Source: Ruminococcus sp. AF31-8BH (lineage in GTDB: Bacteria; Bacillota; Clostridia; Lachnospirales; Lachnospiraceae). Taken from it: DNA of 64,000 bases. The stretch spans positions 62,328 through 126,327 of the forward strand of contig NZ_QTVN01000003.1 of the NCBI RefSeq assembly GCF_003460605.1. Direction: 5' to 3'. Below the pieces are notes generated by a model. It did not search any database. It was not told the DNA's origin and was given only the letters and a program-made list of their open reading frames with translations. Positions 18,381 through 26,433 of this stretch are shown here, piece after piece (within the stretch, counting starts at the first letter, position 1; each line of letters opens with the position of its first letter). Both the position numbers and the translations under genes were made by a program.

Positions 18381-19691
18381 TTATTCCAGATTCTTTGCTG
18401 CCGCTTCTGACAGTTTTGTGCAGAACTCTTCTGCTGTGATGTTTCCATATGCCAGTTCCGGAAGCTCTGTTGAGAATGTATCGATTGTGTTCTGATACCA
18501 GTATGCCTGATTCTGTCCGTAAGTCACGCCTGCTTTTCCCTGGATCTCAAGTGCCTGTGCCATCAGAGGATCGCTCTCAGAAAGGGTCTCCGGGATCTCA
18601 AGATTGTCAGATACAGGCTGTAATCCGGTCATTTCCAGTGCCTTGATCTGGTTTTCCGGTGTGGTCTCAAATTTCAGGAATGCAACAGCTGCCTCGATCT
18701 TTTCAGGATCGGTAGCACCTACCATATCACCAGGTGTTGGAACCATTTCCATTCCGTTTCCAGGAAGAAGCATGATGCCGACTTTGTCATAGAAGCCTTC
18801 CGGTGCTTTCTCTGTTTCGGAGAAATCCGGGATCATCCATGGTCCATTCGGGAACATTGCAACTTCACCGTTGAAGAAGTGGGTTGCCATCGGATCGTAT
18901 TTGCCGCCAACTGCATCTGGTGTTGTGTAGTTCTGGAACATTTTCTGGATGTTCTCAGCTGCTGCGATTACTTCCGGTGTATTGTAGTCTGTTGGATACA
19001 TGGTGTTCATCCACTCATTTCCAGCCTCTCCGTTGGTTCCGATCAGAGCGCTCATCCAAAGGTTGGTCAGCCAGCCGGAGTCCGCACTGTCCATTCCGAT
19101 CGGGGTGATTCCTGCTTCTTTTAACTTGTCGCATGCTTCGAAAAACTCATCCCAGGTTGCATAAGCAACTTCCGGTGCTTCGATTCCAGCCTGCTCAAAC
19201 AGGTCTTTGTTATAGTAGATATAGGAAACCTCTTTGGAAACCGGGATGCCGTAGATCTTGCCGTCTACTGTATTGAATTCCAGGGAAGTATCGTCAAACA
19301 GAGATTTCCACTCCGGATCCGCATCCAGATAAGGGGTCAGGTCTGCTACCTTTCCGGATTTTGCAGCCAGCTCAATGATGTTGTTTCCGCCGTTGAAAAC
19401 GATGTCCGGCAGATCTCCGCTGGAGATGAGAAGCTTGATTTTCTGGTTGAATGCATCTGTAGTAGGAATTTCCTCAAAGCTGAACTCTACATTCTTGCCT
19501 TCCTCTGTCTGCTGGAAAGCCTCGAACAGATAGGAATAATACTCAGCTGCGTAGTCGGTTCCTACGTGATAGTTGATTACGCTTAAGGTTACTTTTTCAT
19601 CATCGGCAGCCATTACAGGTACAGCCATTCCTGCACACATAGTTCCGATCAGTGCTGCTGCCATAATTTTAGAAATCATTTTTCTTTTCAT
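18381..19691 (-). CDS. Carbohydrate ABC transporter substrate-binding protein
   Basis: 436 residues of the MalE-like (SBP type 1) class. The signal peptide ends VMA-AD; a cysteine at residue 19 is preceded by GTM and does not make a lipobox. Typical segments are YNKDLFEQAGIEAPEVAYATWDEF near 150 and NGEVAMFPNGPWMIPDF near 275. It should bind an oligosaccharide, probably the alpha-disaccharide used by the GH65 enzyme downstream. First gene of the leftward operon, with a TATAAT (19724-19729, minus strand) but poor -35, as expected for a promoter needing an activator such as the divergent YesN-type regulator. Confidence 0.93.
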   Translation of the reverse strand: MKRKMISKIMAAALIGTMCAGMAVPVMAADDEKVTLSVINYHVGTDYAAEYYSYLFEAFQQTEEGKNVEFSFEEIPTTDAFNQKIKLLISSGDLPDIVFNGGNNIIELAAKSGKVADLTPYLDADPEWKSLFDDTSLEFNTVDGKIYGIPVSKEVSYIYYNKDLFEQAGIEAPEVAYATWDEFFEACDKLKEAGITPIGMDSADSGWLTNLWMSALIGTNGEAGNEWMNTMYPTDYNTPEVIAAAENIQKMFQNYTTPDAVGGKYDPMATHFFNGEVAMFPNGPWMIPDFSETEKAPEGFYDKVGIMLLPGNGMEMVPTPGDMVGATDPEKIEAAVAFLKFETTPENQIKALEMTGLQPVSDNLEIPETLSESDPLMAQALEIQGKAGVTYGQNQAYWYQNTIDTFSTELPELAYGNITAEEFCTKLSEAAAKNLE

Positions 19692-19723
19692 GATGTTCCT
19701 CCTTCGTTTCGGTTGATGACTGT

Positions 19724-19729
19724 ATTATA
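19724..19729 (-). promoter_or_regulatory. -10 element of the GH65/ABC operon promoter
   Basis: TATAAT on the minus strand about 33 bp before the binding-protein ATG, with TAAAAA where the -35 should be. Weak -35 suggests activator dependence. Confidence 0.5.
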
Positions 19730-19885
19730 GCCTGTAAAGACGCATTTTTTAATAAAAGACCTTGTGCTGTTCCTTGGAAATTCCTGCATATTTTTCACAA
19801 AATTTTCACATATCATGCCCATTCATTCTACTGTTTAAAAATTTTGTCCTCTTCTTTAAAATACATGACATTCCTGCAAATTTAA

Positions 19886-19914
19886 TTGATGTACTTTTTT
19901 AAATGTGGGATAAT
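19886..19914 (+). promoter_or_regulatory. Promoter of the YesMN-type two-component operon
   Basis: TTGATG, 17-bp spacer, GATAAT. Transcription would begin near 19921, placing the palindromic repeat and a second hairpin in the leader. Confidence 0.65.
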
Positions 19915-19928
19915 AATATATTATGATC

Positions 19929-19973
19929 GAGAATTGCGGGAGCTGCTTTGCAGCGGAGCAATTCGTGGATATC
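19929..19973 (+). repeat. 45-bp dispersed palindromic element, copy 1
   Basis: Outer stem GAATTGC/GCAATTC (19931-19937 / 19958-19964) and inner stem GCTGC/GCAGC, then TGGATATC. The same 45 bp, with two differences, lies inverted at 26388-26432. Here it sits in the 5' leader of the sensor kinase. Confidence 0.8.
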
Positions 19974-19976
19974 AAG

Positions 19977-20003
19977 TTAGGGGCAAAAGACCTTTTGCCC
20001 TAA
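19977..20003 (+). promoter_or_regulatory. Leader hairpin before the sensor kinase ribosome site
   Basis: TTAGGGGCAAAAG (19977-19989) pairs with CTTTTGCCCTAA (19992-20003) with one bulged G. It ends 13 bp before the AAGGAGG ribosome site and may influence translation. Confidence 0.55.
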
Positions 20004-20033
20004 CATCATATTATATAAGGAGGTCTTCCAGTT

Positions 20034-21791
20034 TTGGCCAAGCGTGCTCCTAAGAAATATCCCTCTCTCAGATTTTTTATTACCGTCACCATCATGATCA
20101 TTGTAGGGCTGGTTCTGGTATTGTCTGTGGGATTTTATTATATCAAAACATCTTCTATATTAAGAAAAACCTCCCGGGATTCCATTGTGCGGGAGCTAAA
20201 CCAGGTCAATGATACCATACAGGATCAGGTGGAGATCATTGATTCCATCATTCCCCTTTTCATGTCCAATGAGGTGATCCAGAATGCGCTGGAAAATCCG
20301 GGAGCCGGAATCAATTATCCTTTTTCCGTAGAGCGGCAGATGTCCTACATCTACAATAGCTCCGCCCTCTCTGAGAAGAACTTTACAGACTCCATCTATA
20401 TTTACAACAGCCGTTCCACGGTCTACCACGCTTATACTTCTGGAATCCTGGAAAATGTGGACGACACCTCCGAGTTTCTGCAAAGCACTATTGATTCCGC
20501 CAACCCGCACCTGATGTGCTATACGTCACCGCTTCACGACCAGAATATGTATTTTGCCCGCAACCTGTACAGCAGCAATTCCGGGAACCGGATCGGCATG
20601 ATCGTCATCAACATCAATGCACAGAAATGGATCGAATACTGCTCCAAAACCATTGATCCGTCCTGGTTTATTATGCTGTTTAACAAAGAATTTTCCCTTA
20701 GTTCGGACTCTGATTTTTCAAAGGATCAGCTTCTGGATCTCTATTCCAGTCTGACTGCACAGAAAAATTCCGTTTTGTTTAAGGAGCAAAGCTTTGGAGG
20801 CCGTGATTATTTCATGGCATCCCAGTCCCTGGAACGGCTTGGACTTACCTCTGCAGTGGCCGCCCCCAAGGACCTGCTTTTGGAAAACCTGAACAGCACC
20901 CTGAAGTCTTATCTTCTGGTGACTCTGGCTGTGGCACTTCTTTCCCTGATGGCAGCCTTTATTATTTCCCGGGCAGTCACCCGCCCCATTGACACCATGA
21001 TCTTTCACATCAATGAGATTTCAAAGGGAAACCGAAGCGCTCTTCCACCGGAAGGCTTTTACCAGGAATTCCGTGTGTGGGCACAGTCCTTTAACCAGAT
21101 GCTGCTTCAGCTTGACACCTATTACCAGGATATTTACCAGCAAAAGCTGCTGATCAAGAACGCCGAGATTCGGGCACTGCAGTCCCAGATGGACCCCCAT
21201 TTCCTTTTCAATGTGCTGAACACCATTGCCTGGAAGGCCCAGATGATCGACAATGAGGAAATTTACGAGATGGTGATTTCCCTGGGAAGCCTGCTGAAAA
21301 TGAACACCCTTTCCCGGAACCACAATTTCACCAGCATTTCCATAGAAATGGAATATGTACGGCTTTACGTGTATCTTCAGCAGATGCGCTTCGAGGACAA
21401 AATTTCCTGTGACATCCAGATTCCGGAACAGGTACTTTCCTGTGAAATTCCCTGCCTTTCCATCCAGCCCCTTGCGGAAAACGCCATTGTCCACGGCCTG
21501 GAGCCCAAGAAGGGAAAAGGCCATCTGATCATCCAGATCATAGAGGGAGACGACAGCCAGCTGGAAATCTGTATTATAGACGATGGAATCGGTTTTGAGG
21601 TGATCCCGGACATTCAGTCCATTGCCTCCTCCGAGAAGGACAGCCACACCCACATCGGCATGAAAAACCTGGACAAACGGCTGAAGCTGCTTTACGGACC
21701 GGATTCGGGCATCCGGATCACAAGCATTCCAAACAAATGCACCACCGTTTCCTTCCACATTCCAAGAAAGGAGTTTACCCATGATATTTAA
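20034..21791 (+). CDS. Sensor histidine kinase, YesM/LytS-like (HisKA_7TM-less, His_kinase family)
   Basis: 585 residues from a TTG start with strong AAGGAGG ten bases upstream. Membrane segment at 14-36, extracellular sensor domain of about 250 residues, second membrane segment at 288-310, HAMP, then the His_kinase domain with QSQMDPHFLFNVLNTIAW near 382 (phosphorylated His) and the ATPase boxes QPLAENAIVHGLEPKKGKG near 480 and IIDDGIGF near 518. This class senses extracellular or binding-protein-bound sugar and phosphorylates a YesN-type regulator. The next gene overlaps by 11 bp. Divergent from the GH65/ABC operon, its probable target. Confidence 0.93.
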   Translation: MAKRAPKKYPSLRFFITVTIMIIVGLVLVLSVGFYYIKTSSILRKTSRDSIVRELNQVNDTIQDQVEIIDSIIPLFMSNEVIQNALENPGAGINYPFSVERQMSYIYNSSALSEKNFTDSIYIYNSRSTVYHAYTSGILENVDDTSEFLQSTIDSANPHLMCYTSPLHDQNMYFARNLYSSNSGNRIGMIVININAQKWIEYCSKTIDPSWFIMLFNKEFSLSSDSDFSKDQLLDLYSSLTAQKNSVLFKEQSFGGRDYFMASQSLERLGLTSAVAAPKDLLLENLNSTLKSYLLVTLAVALLSLMAAFIISRAVTRPIDTMIFHINEISKGNRSALPPEGFYQEFRVWAQSFNQMLLQLDTYYQDIYQQKLLIKNAEIRALQSQMDPHFLFNVLNTIAWKAQMIDNEEIYEMVISLGSLLKMNTLSRNHNFTSISIEMEYVRLYVYLQQMRFEDKISCDIQIPEQVLSCEIPCLSIQPLAENAIVHGLEPKKGKGHLIIQIIEGDDSQLEICIIDDGIGFEVIPDIQSIASSEKDSHTHIGMKNLDKRLKLLYGPDSGIRITSIPNKCTTVSFHIPRKEFTHDI

Positions 21792-23328
21792 GCTTCTTGT
21801 AGTTGACGATGAAGTCACTATGCGAAAAGGTATTTCCAATTACATGAACTGGGCGTCCATTGACTGTCAGGTTGTGGGAAGCGCTTCTGACGGCGTGGAA
21901 GCCATGGAATTTCTGAAAAGCCAGCCTGTGGACATTGTGATCACGGACATCAAAATGCCTGCAGCAGACGGCCTTGAGGTGGCGCGCTTTGTCCACGAAA
22001 ACTATCCCCGGACAAAGGTGATCATCCTCACCGGCTATGCGGATTTTGAGTATGCCCAGACTGCCATTAAGTATCACGTAACCTCTTTCATCTTAAAACC
22101 CACCAACAAAAAGGAACTGTTCGCCGCAGTGCAGGAAGCCCAGAAACAGCTGATCGTCTCCCAGCAGCAGGAGAACATTGCAAAGGAAGGAGTCTTTTTC
22201 CTGAAGGATCAGCTGATGCAGGAGCTCACCGACCATCTCTGCACAGAGGAATTAAAGGAAAAGCTTCTCTCCCTTGGGCTTCACATGGACTGCTATTATG
22301 TGGCAGCCTTCAAGCCATCCTCCGATGAGCCGGATCTGTCTGCCCTGAAAAAGATCGTCATCGAAGAGAAAAAGAACACCTACTGCTACCGCTACAATAA
22401 CCTGATCCTTAACGTGTATTTCCAGAATCAGCCCTCTGCTTCTGTTCCGGAATATATTCTGGAAAACTGCCGGGAGATTTCCGGTATTGTAAAGGCTTTC
22501 AGCTCTTCTGAGATCCTTACGGGGATCAGCGCCCTTCATCAGTCTCCGGAGGCTTTCCAGACTGCTGTTTCCGAGGCGATCCAGGCTCTTACCCATAACT
22601 TTTACAGCGAACAGAATATTTCTGTTTTCCACACTGCTGGCCCGGAAGAGCCTGCAGAGCTTTCTGTAGAAAACTCCCTGGATCTGTACCAGATTGAAAG
22701 CAGCCTGAACAACTGGGATTTCCAGGAGGCCGCTTCTGTTTCCAGCCACATTTTTTCCAAGTTCAAAACCAGCTTTACCAATTCCCAGGATGCCAAGAAC
22801 ATCTGCTCCCAGATCTACTACATCTGCTGCCGTGTCATGGTAAAAAAGGAGCTGGATCCGGTGCCCATTTTGTATCTGGAAAAGCTTCTGGGATCCCGGG
22901 ATATTTTTGCCCTGGAAAATACAGTGACGGAAATTATGGAATACACAAGAGAGAACAGCATGTCCGCCCACGCAGTTCCCAACTATATTATTGAAAACAC
23001 CATCCGTTATATTTCCCAGAACCTGGCGGGAAATCTTTCCCTGGACGTTATTGCCCAGGAGCTGCACATTTCCCCTTCCCATTTGAGCCGTACCTTCAAG
23101 AAAGCCACCTCCGGTTCTCTTACTGAGTACATCAATAAGGAACGGATCAGCAAGGCAAAGGAGCTTCTCCAGAATACAAACCTGCTCACTTATGAGATTG
23201 CGGAGGCAGTAGGCTACAAAGACGCCACCTATTTTTCCTCTATCTTCCGCAAATATGAGGGAATCAGCCCTTCTGAATATAAAGCGAAGTTTTTTGTTGC
23301 ACAATCTTCTCATATCCCTTATAATTAA
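21781..23328 (+). CDS. YesN-like response regulator, receiver plus AraC DNA-binding domain
   Basis: 515 residues. Receiver domain 1-125: LLVVDDE acidic pair, VDIVITDIKMP with the phosphorylated Asp near residue 57, and the conserved Lys in FILKPTNK near 103. The central region of about 270 residues is not assigned. C-terminal AraC-type double helix-turn-helix (about 405-505): LSLDVIAQELHISPSHLSR and YEIAEAVGYKDATYFSSIFR. Expected activator of the divergent ABC/GH65 operon, whose promoter lacks a -35. Translationally coupled to the kinase gene. Confidence 0.93.
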   Translation: MIFKLLVVDDEVTMRKGISNYMNWASIDCQVVGSASDGVEAMEFLKSQPVDIVITDIKMPAADGLEVARFVHENYPRTKVIILTGYADFEYAQTAIKYHVTSFILKPTNKKELFAAVQEAQKQLIVSQQQENIAKEGVFFLKDQLMQELTDHLCTEELKEKLLSLGLHMDCYYVAAFKPSSDEPDLSALKKIVIEEKKNTYCYRYNNLILNVYFQNQPSASVPEYILENCREISGIVKAFSSSEILTGISALHQSPEAFQTAVSEAIQALTHNFYSEQNISVFHTAGPEEPAELSVENSLDLYQIESSLNNWDFQEAASVSSHIFSKFKTSFTNSQDAKNICSQIYYICCRVMVKKELDPVPILYLEKLLGSRDIFALENTVTEIMEYTRENSMSAHAVPNYIIENTIRYISQNLAGNLSLDVIAQELHISPSHLSRTFKKATSGSLTEYINKERISKAKELLQNTNLLTYEIAEAVGYKDATYFSSIFRKYEGISPSEYKAKFFVAQSSHIPYN

Positions 23329-23376
23329 TTCATTAATCTTTTAACATATTAAAGAGGGAAAGTAGAGGAAAAACAA

Positions 23377-24600
23377 ATGAAAAATCTATGGACAAAATGG
23401 ACTGGGATTGCTCTTGTGAAGCGAATCCTGGTAGGTCTGATCCTGGGCGCCATCCTGGGAGTGGCAGCGCCTGGTGCCACCAGCATTGCCATTCTGGGCG
23501 ATGTATTTGTAGGTGCCTTAAAGGCCATCGCACCCCTTCTGGTATTCTTCCTGGTTATCAGTTCACTGTGCAACGCAGGAAAATCCCACGGCGGCGTCAT
23601 CAAAACAGTGGTTGCGCTTTATATGTTCAGTACTGTTCTGGCAGCTGTGATCGCTGTATTTGCCAGCATGATCTTCCCGGTACAGATAACGCTGACCAAT
23701 GCGGCAGCTGATGCCACAGCGCCGCAGGGAATTGTGGAAGTTCTGAACAATCTTCTTCTAAACGTGGTTGCCAACCCCATCTCTTCTCTGGTAAACGCAA
23801 ACTATGTAGGAATCCTTACCTGGGCTATTCTTCTTGGACTTGCCTTCCGCGGCGCTGGCGACACCACCAAGAAAGCACTTGCAGATATTGCAGACGGCAC
23901 TTCTCTGGTAGTCAGCTGGATCATCAACCTGGCACCATTTGGAATCTTCGGCCTGGTATTTAACACCGTATCCACCAACGGACTGGATATTTTCACTACC
24001 TACGGAAAACTTCTTGCCCTTTTGGTTGGCTGCATGCTTTTCATTTACTTTGTAACCAATCCCATTCTGGTTTACTGGTGCATCCGTCAGAATCCTTATC
24101 CGCTGATCCTGCACTGCCTGAAGAAAAGTGCCATCACAGCCTTCTTCACCAGAAGCTCCGCAGCCAACATTCCGGTAAATATGAAAGCCTGCGAGGAAAT
24201 GGGACTTGACCGTGATACCTACTCCGTAACCATTCCTCTTGGCGCTACCATCAATATGGACGGAGCTGCCATCACCATCACCGTTATGACAATGGCAACT
24301 GCTTTCACACTTGGAATCCATGTTGACATCCCAACTGCTATCATCCTCAGCCTTCTTGCAGCACTTTCTGCATGCGGTGCTTCTGGTGTGGCAGGCGGAT
24401 CCCTTCTTCTGATTCCTATGGCCTGCTCCTTGTTTGGAATTTCAGATGATATCTCCATGCAGGTAGTTGCAGTTGGATTTATTATCGGAGTCATTCAGGA
24501 TTCTGTGGAAACCGCACTGAACTCTTCTTCCGACCTGCTGCTTTCTGCTTCTGCAGAGTTCAGACAGTGGAGACTGGAAGGGAAGAAAATTACATTCTAA
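23377..24600 (+). CDS. sstT: Serine/threonine:sodium symporter
   Basis: 407 residues, dicarboxylate/amino acid:cation symporter fold with eight membrane segments and two hairpins. The STRSSAANIP-like hairpin reads FTRSSAANIPVN near 263, and the cation/substrate helix LGATINMDGAAITITVM near 288; GVIQDSVETALNSSSDLL near 375. These match SstT more than GltP. It imports serine and threonine with sodium. It lies 48 bp after the response regulator but has its own GAGG site and a strong terminator; co-transcription with the two-component genes is possible. Confidence 0.93.
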   Translation: MKNLWTKWTGIALVKRILVGLILGAILGVAAPGATSIAILGDVFVGALKAIAPLLVFFLVISSLCNAGKSHGGVIKTVVALYMFSTVLAAVIAVFASMIFPVQITLTNAAADATAPQGIVEVLNNLLLNVVANPISSLVNANYVGILTWAILLGLAFRGAGDTTKKALADIADGTSLVVSWIINLAPFGIFGLVFNTVSTNGLDIFTTYGKLLALLVGCMLFIYFVTNPILVYWCIRQNPYPLILHCLKKSAITAFFTRSSAANIPVNMKACEEMGLDRDTYSVTIPLGATINMDGAAITITVMTMATAFTLGIHVDIPTAIILSLLAALSACGASGVAGGSLLLIPMACSLFGISDDISMQVVAVGFIIGVIQDSVETALNSSSDLLLSASAEFRQWRLEGKKITF

Positions 24601-24625
24601 GTAAAACAGTATCTGGCACATTTTT

Positions 24626-24670
24626 GAGGTCTGTATGGAAGTTCGCCAGCTTCCATGCAGCCTCTTTTTT
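24626..24670 (+). terminator. Rho-independent terminator of sstT
   Basis: GAGGTCTGTATGGAAG pairs with CTTCCATGCAGCCTC across an 8-base loop, followed by six T residues. Confidence 0.92.
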
Positions 24671-24761
24671 GTTGATTTCTTTTACCAATACATTTCCCCA
24701 ACACCCTCTGATTTATGCGTGGCAGGCTTTCTCTCACAAATACTGCATCATATCTTTTCTT

Positions 24762-25475
24762 TCATTGAAATCCCCGCAGCTTCTTCAGAATCCGTTTCTC
24801 CATCCTTGACACCTGCACCTGGGACACTCCCATTTTCTTCGCCACATCCATCTGGGTCATATCCTGGAAATACCGAAGTCCGATCAGCTGGCGCTCCTCT
24901 GGCTCTAACTTTCTCAGCATTTCTTCCAGGAAAATCTTATCCAGAAGCTTCTGGTGGCTGTCCTCTTTCTCCGGAAGCCGGTCCACCAGCTGCAGGTCTG
25001 TGCCGTCCCCTTGGTACACCGTCTTATAAATGGAGTCCACCTCAGCCGCAGACTCCATGGTCATGGCAAGCTCCTCCACCGGCATGTCCATAGCTTTGGA
25101 AAGCTCCCCCATATCCGGCTCCCTTCCCAGCTTTTTCTCCATTTCCTCCCGCACTTTATAGATTTTATACTGGTTTTCCTTTATGGAACGGCTTACCTTC
25201 AGAATGCCGTCATCCCGAAGAAAACGCTTGATTTCCCCGACAATCATAGGTACTGCATAGGTAGAAAACTTCACATCAAATTCCGGATTGAACTTATCCA
25301 CTGCCTTCAGAAGACCGATGCTTCCAATCTGAAACAGATCCTCCATTTCCACCCCTCTTCCAAGAAAACGCCGGGTTACACTGTATACCAGTCCCATGTT
25401 CTCTGCAAACAAGGTATCTCTTGCTTCTTTATCCCCCTGGTGAGCACGCCCGATGAGAGCAAGAGTATGGTCCAT
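24762..25475 (-). CDS. sigF: RNA polymerase sporulation sigma factor SigF
   Basis: 237 residues. Sigma region 2 (ENMGLVYSVTRRF, MEDLFQIGSIGLLKAVDKF), region 3 and region 4 (LIGLRYFQDMTQMDVAKKMGVSQVQVSRMEKRIL) in order. SigF/SigG-type signature KFSTYAVPMIVGEIKRFLRDDG near 75-97. Directs forespore-specific transcription. It is the last gene of spoIIAA-spoIIAB-spoIIAC, 12 bp after spoIIAB. SigG is the nearest alternative, but the operon partners settle the identity. No gene follows in the operon. Confidence 0.96.
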   Translation of the reverse strand: MDHTLALIGRAHQGDKEARDTLFAENMGLVYSVTRRFLGRGVEMEDLFQIGSIGLLKAVDKFNPEFDVKFSTYAVPMIVGEIKRFLRDDGILKVSRSIKENQYKIYKVREEMEKKLGREPDMGELSKAMDMPVEELAMTMESAAEVDSIYKTVYQGDGTDLQLVDRLPEKEDSHQKLLDKIFLEEMLRKLEPEERQLIGLRYFQDMTQMDVAKKMGVSQVQVSRMEKRILKKLRGFQ

Positions 25476-25487
25476 GTGTCCTCCTGA

Positions 25488-25913
25488 TCATTTTCCTATT
25501 TTTTTGCTCATATGCACACAGGTTCCTTTCCCCACCTGGGAAGTCACCTTCACCTCGTCCATAAACGCCTCCATAAATGTAAATCCCATGCCGGACCGAT
25601 CCTGGTCTGCCCGGGTGGTATACAAAGGCTCCATAGCTTTGGCAATATCCGGAATCCCCACGCCGTCATCCTCAATGTCCAGATAAATGGTGTTCTCCTT
25701 GAGCCTGCATTTCATCCGGATCTTATGTATCTCCCCTTTGTATCCGTGGATGATACAGTTGGTAACCGCTTCCGATACGGCAGTCTTTAAGTCCGCTACT
25801 TCCTCAAGAGTGGGATTCAGCTGGGTGCAGAAAGCCGCAGCCGTCACCCTTGCCAGCCCCTCATTCTCCGGCCTGCTGTCAAAAATAATGGTCGCCTCGT
25901 TTGAATTTTCCAT
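25488..25913 (-). CDS. spoIIAB: Anti-sigma F factor
   Basis: 141 residues, GHKL ATPase/serine kinase fold: N-box AVSEAVTNCIIHGY near 45, G1 box IEDDGVGIPD near 81, G2-like region RSGMGFTFMEAFMD near 106. It binds SigF and blocks it, and phosphorylates SpoIIAA. Start and the SpoIIAA stop overlap as TAATG, so stoichiometry is set by coupled translation. Confidence 0.96.
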   Translation of the reverse strand: MENSNEATIIFDSRPENEGLARVTAAAFCTQLNPTLEEVADLKTAVSEAVTNCIIHGYKGEIHKIRMKCRLKENTIYLDIEDDGVGIPDIAKAMEPLYTTRADQDRSGMGFTFMEAFMDEVKVTSQVGKGTCVHMSKKIGK

Positions 25914-26257
25914 TATACGCTCCTCCCTTCCATCTGTGTTTCCGGCTCTGTTTTTTCCACTTCCAGAAATCTGCTCACTCCTGACAGTCTCAAAAGCTTC
26001 TCAATATACCCGCTTACATGGCAGGCCTTCATGCACCCGGAGCGCATGCCAAGAGCCCGGTACCGGCCCATAATCAGCCCCACCCCGGAGCTGTCCATAA
26101 ACTCGGTATCCCCAAAGTCAAAGCAGATGGTCCGGATGTAGATTTTTCCCATAATGCGGTCGGACTCTCTGCGAATCAGTTCCGATGCCGGATGATCCAG
26201 TTCCTGTGGCAGCTTAATATTCAGACAAGTTCCCGTGGTTTCAAAAACAGGTTTCAT
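25913..26257 (-). CDS. spoIIAA: Anti-sigma F factor antagonist
   Basis: 114 residues from ATG 26257, which has AAGGGGG nine bases upstream; a longer frame to 26308 exists but lacks a ribosome site and exceeds family length. STAS fold with the phosphorylated serine in FMDSSGVGLIMGR near residue 57. When dephosphorylated it displaces SigF from SpoIIAB and starts forespore gene expression. First gene of the spoIIA operon. Confidence 0.95.
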   Translation of the reverse strand: MKPVFETTGTCLNIKLPQELDHPASELIRRESDRIMGKIYIRTICFDFGDTEFMDSSGVGLIMGRYRALGMRSGCMKACHVSGYIEKLLRLSGVSRFLEVEKTEPETQMEGRSV

Positions 26258-26276
26258 GCGTAAAAACCCCCTTATT

Positions 26277-26306
26277 TTATTCTTTCCATAAATTGATTTT
26301 TTATGC
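26277..26306 (-). promoter_or_regulatory. Possible SigH-type promoter of the spoIIA operon
   Basis: On the minus strand AAAGAATAA matches the SigH -10 pattern RNNGAATWW; 12 bp upstream GCATAAAAA partly matches the -35 RNAGGAWWW. SigH and Spo0A control of spoIIA is known in Bacillus. Confidence 0.4.
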
Positions 26307-26318
26307 ACACTCTAAGAC

Positions 26319-26350
26319 GAAAAAAGGGATGTACAAAAACTGTACATCCC
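26319..26350 (-). terminator. Rho-independent terminator of the folC-TPR operon
   Basis: GGGATGTACA (26326-26335) pairs with TGTACATCCC (26341-26350); six T residues follow on the minus strand. Confidence 0.9.
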
Positions 26351-26387
26351 CAATCCAGAGGTTCCTCTTAACTGTATTTCCGGTCAA

Positions 26388-26432
26388 GATATCCATGAAT
26401 TGCTCCGCTGCAAAGCAGCTCCCACAATTCTC
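26388..26432 (-). repeat. 45-bp dispersed palindromic element, copy 2
   Basis: Reverse complement of the element at 19929-19973 with two base differences, both flanked by GATATC at one end. It begins two bases after the stop codon of the TPR gene, between it and the terminator. Confidence 0.8.
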
Positions 26433-26433
26433 A

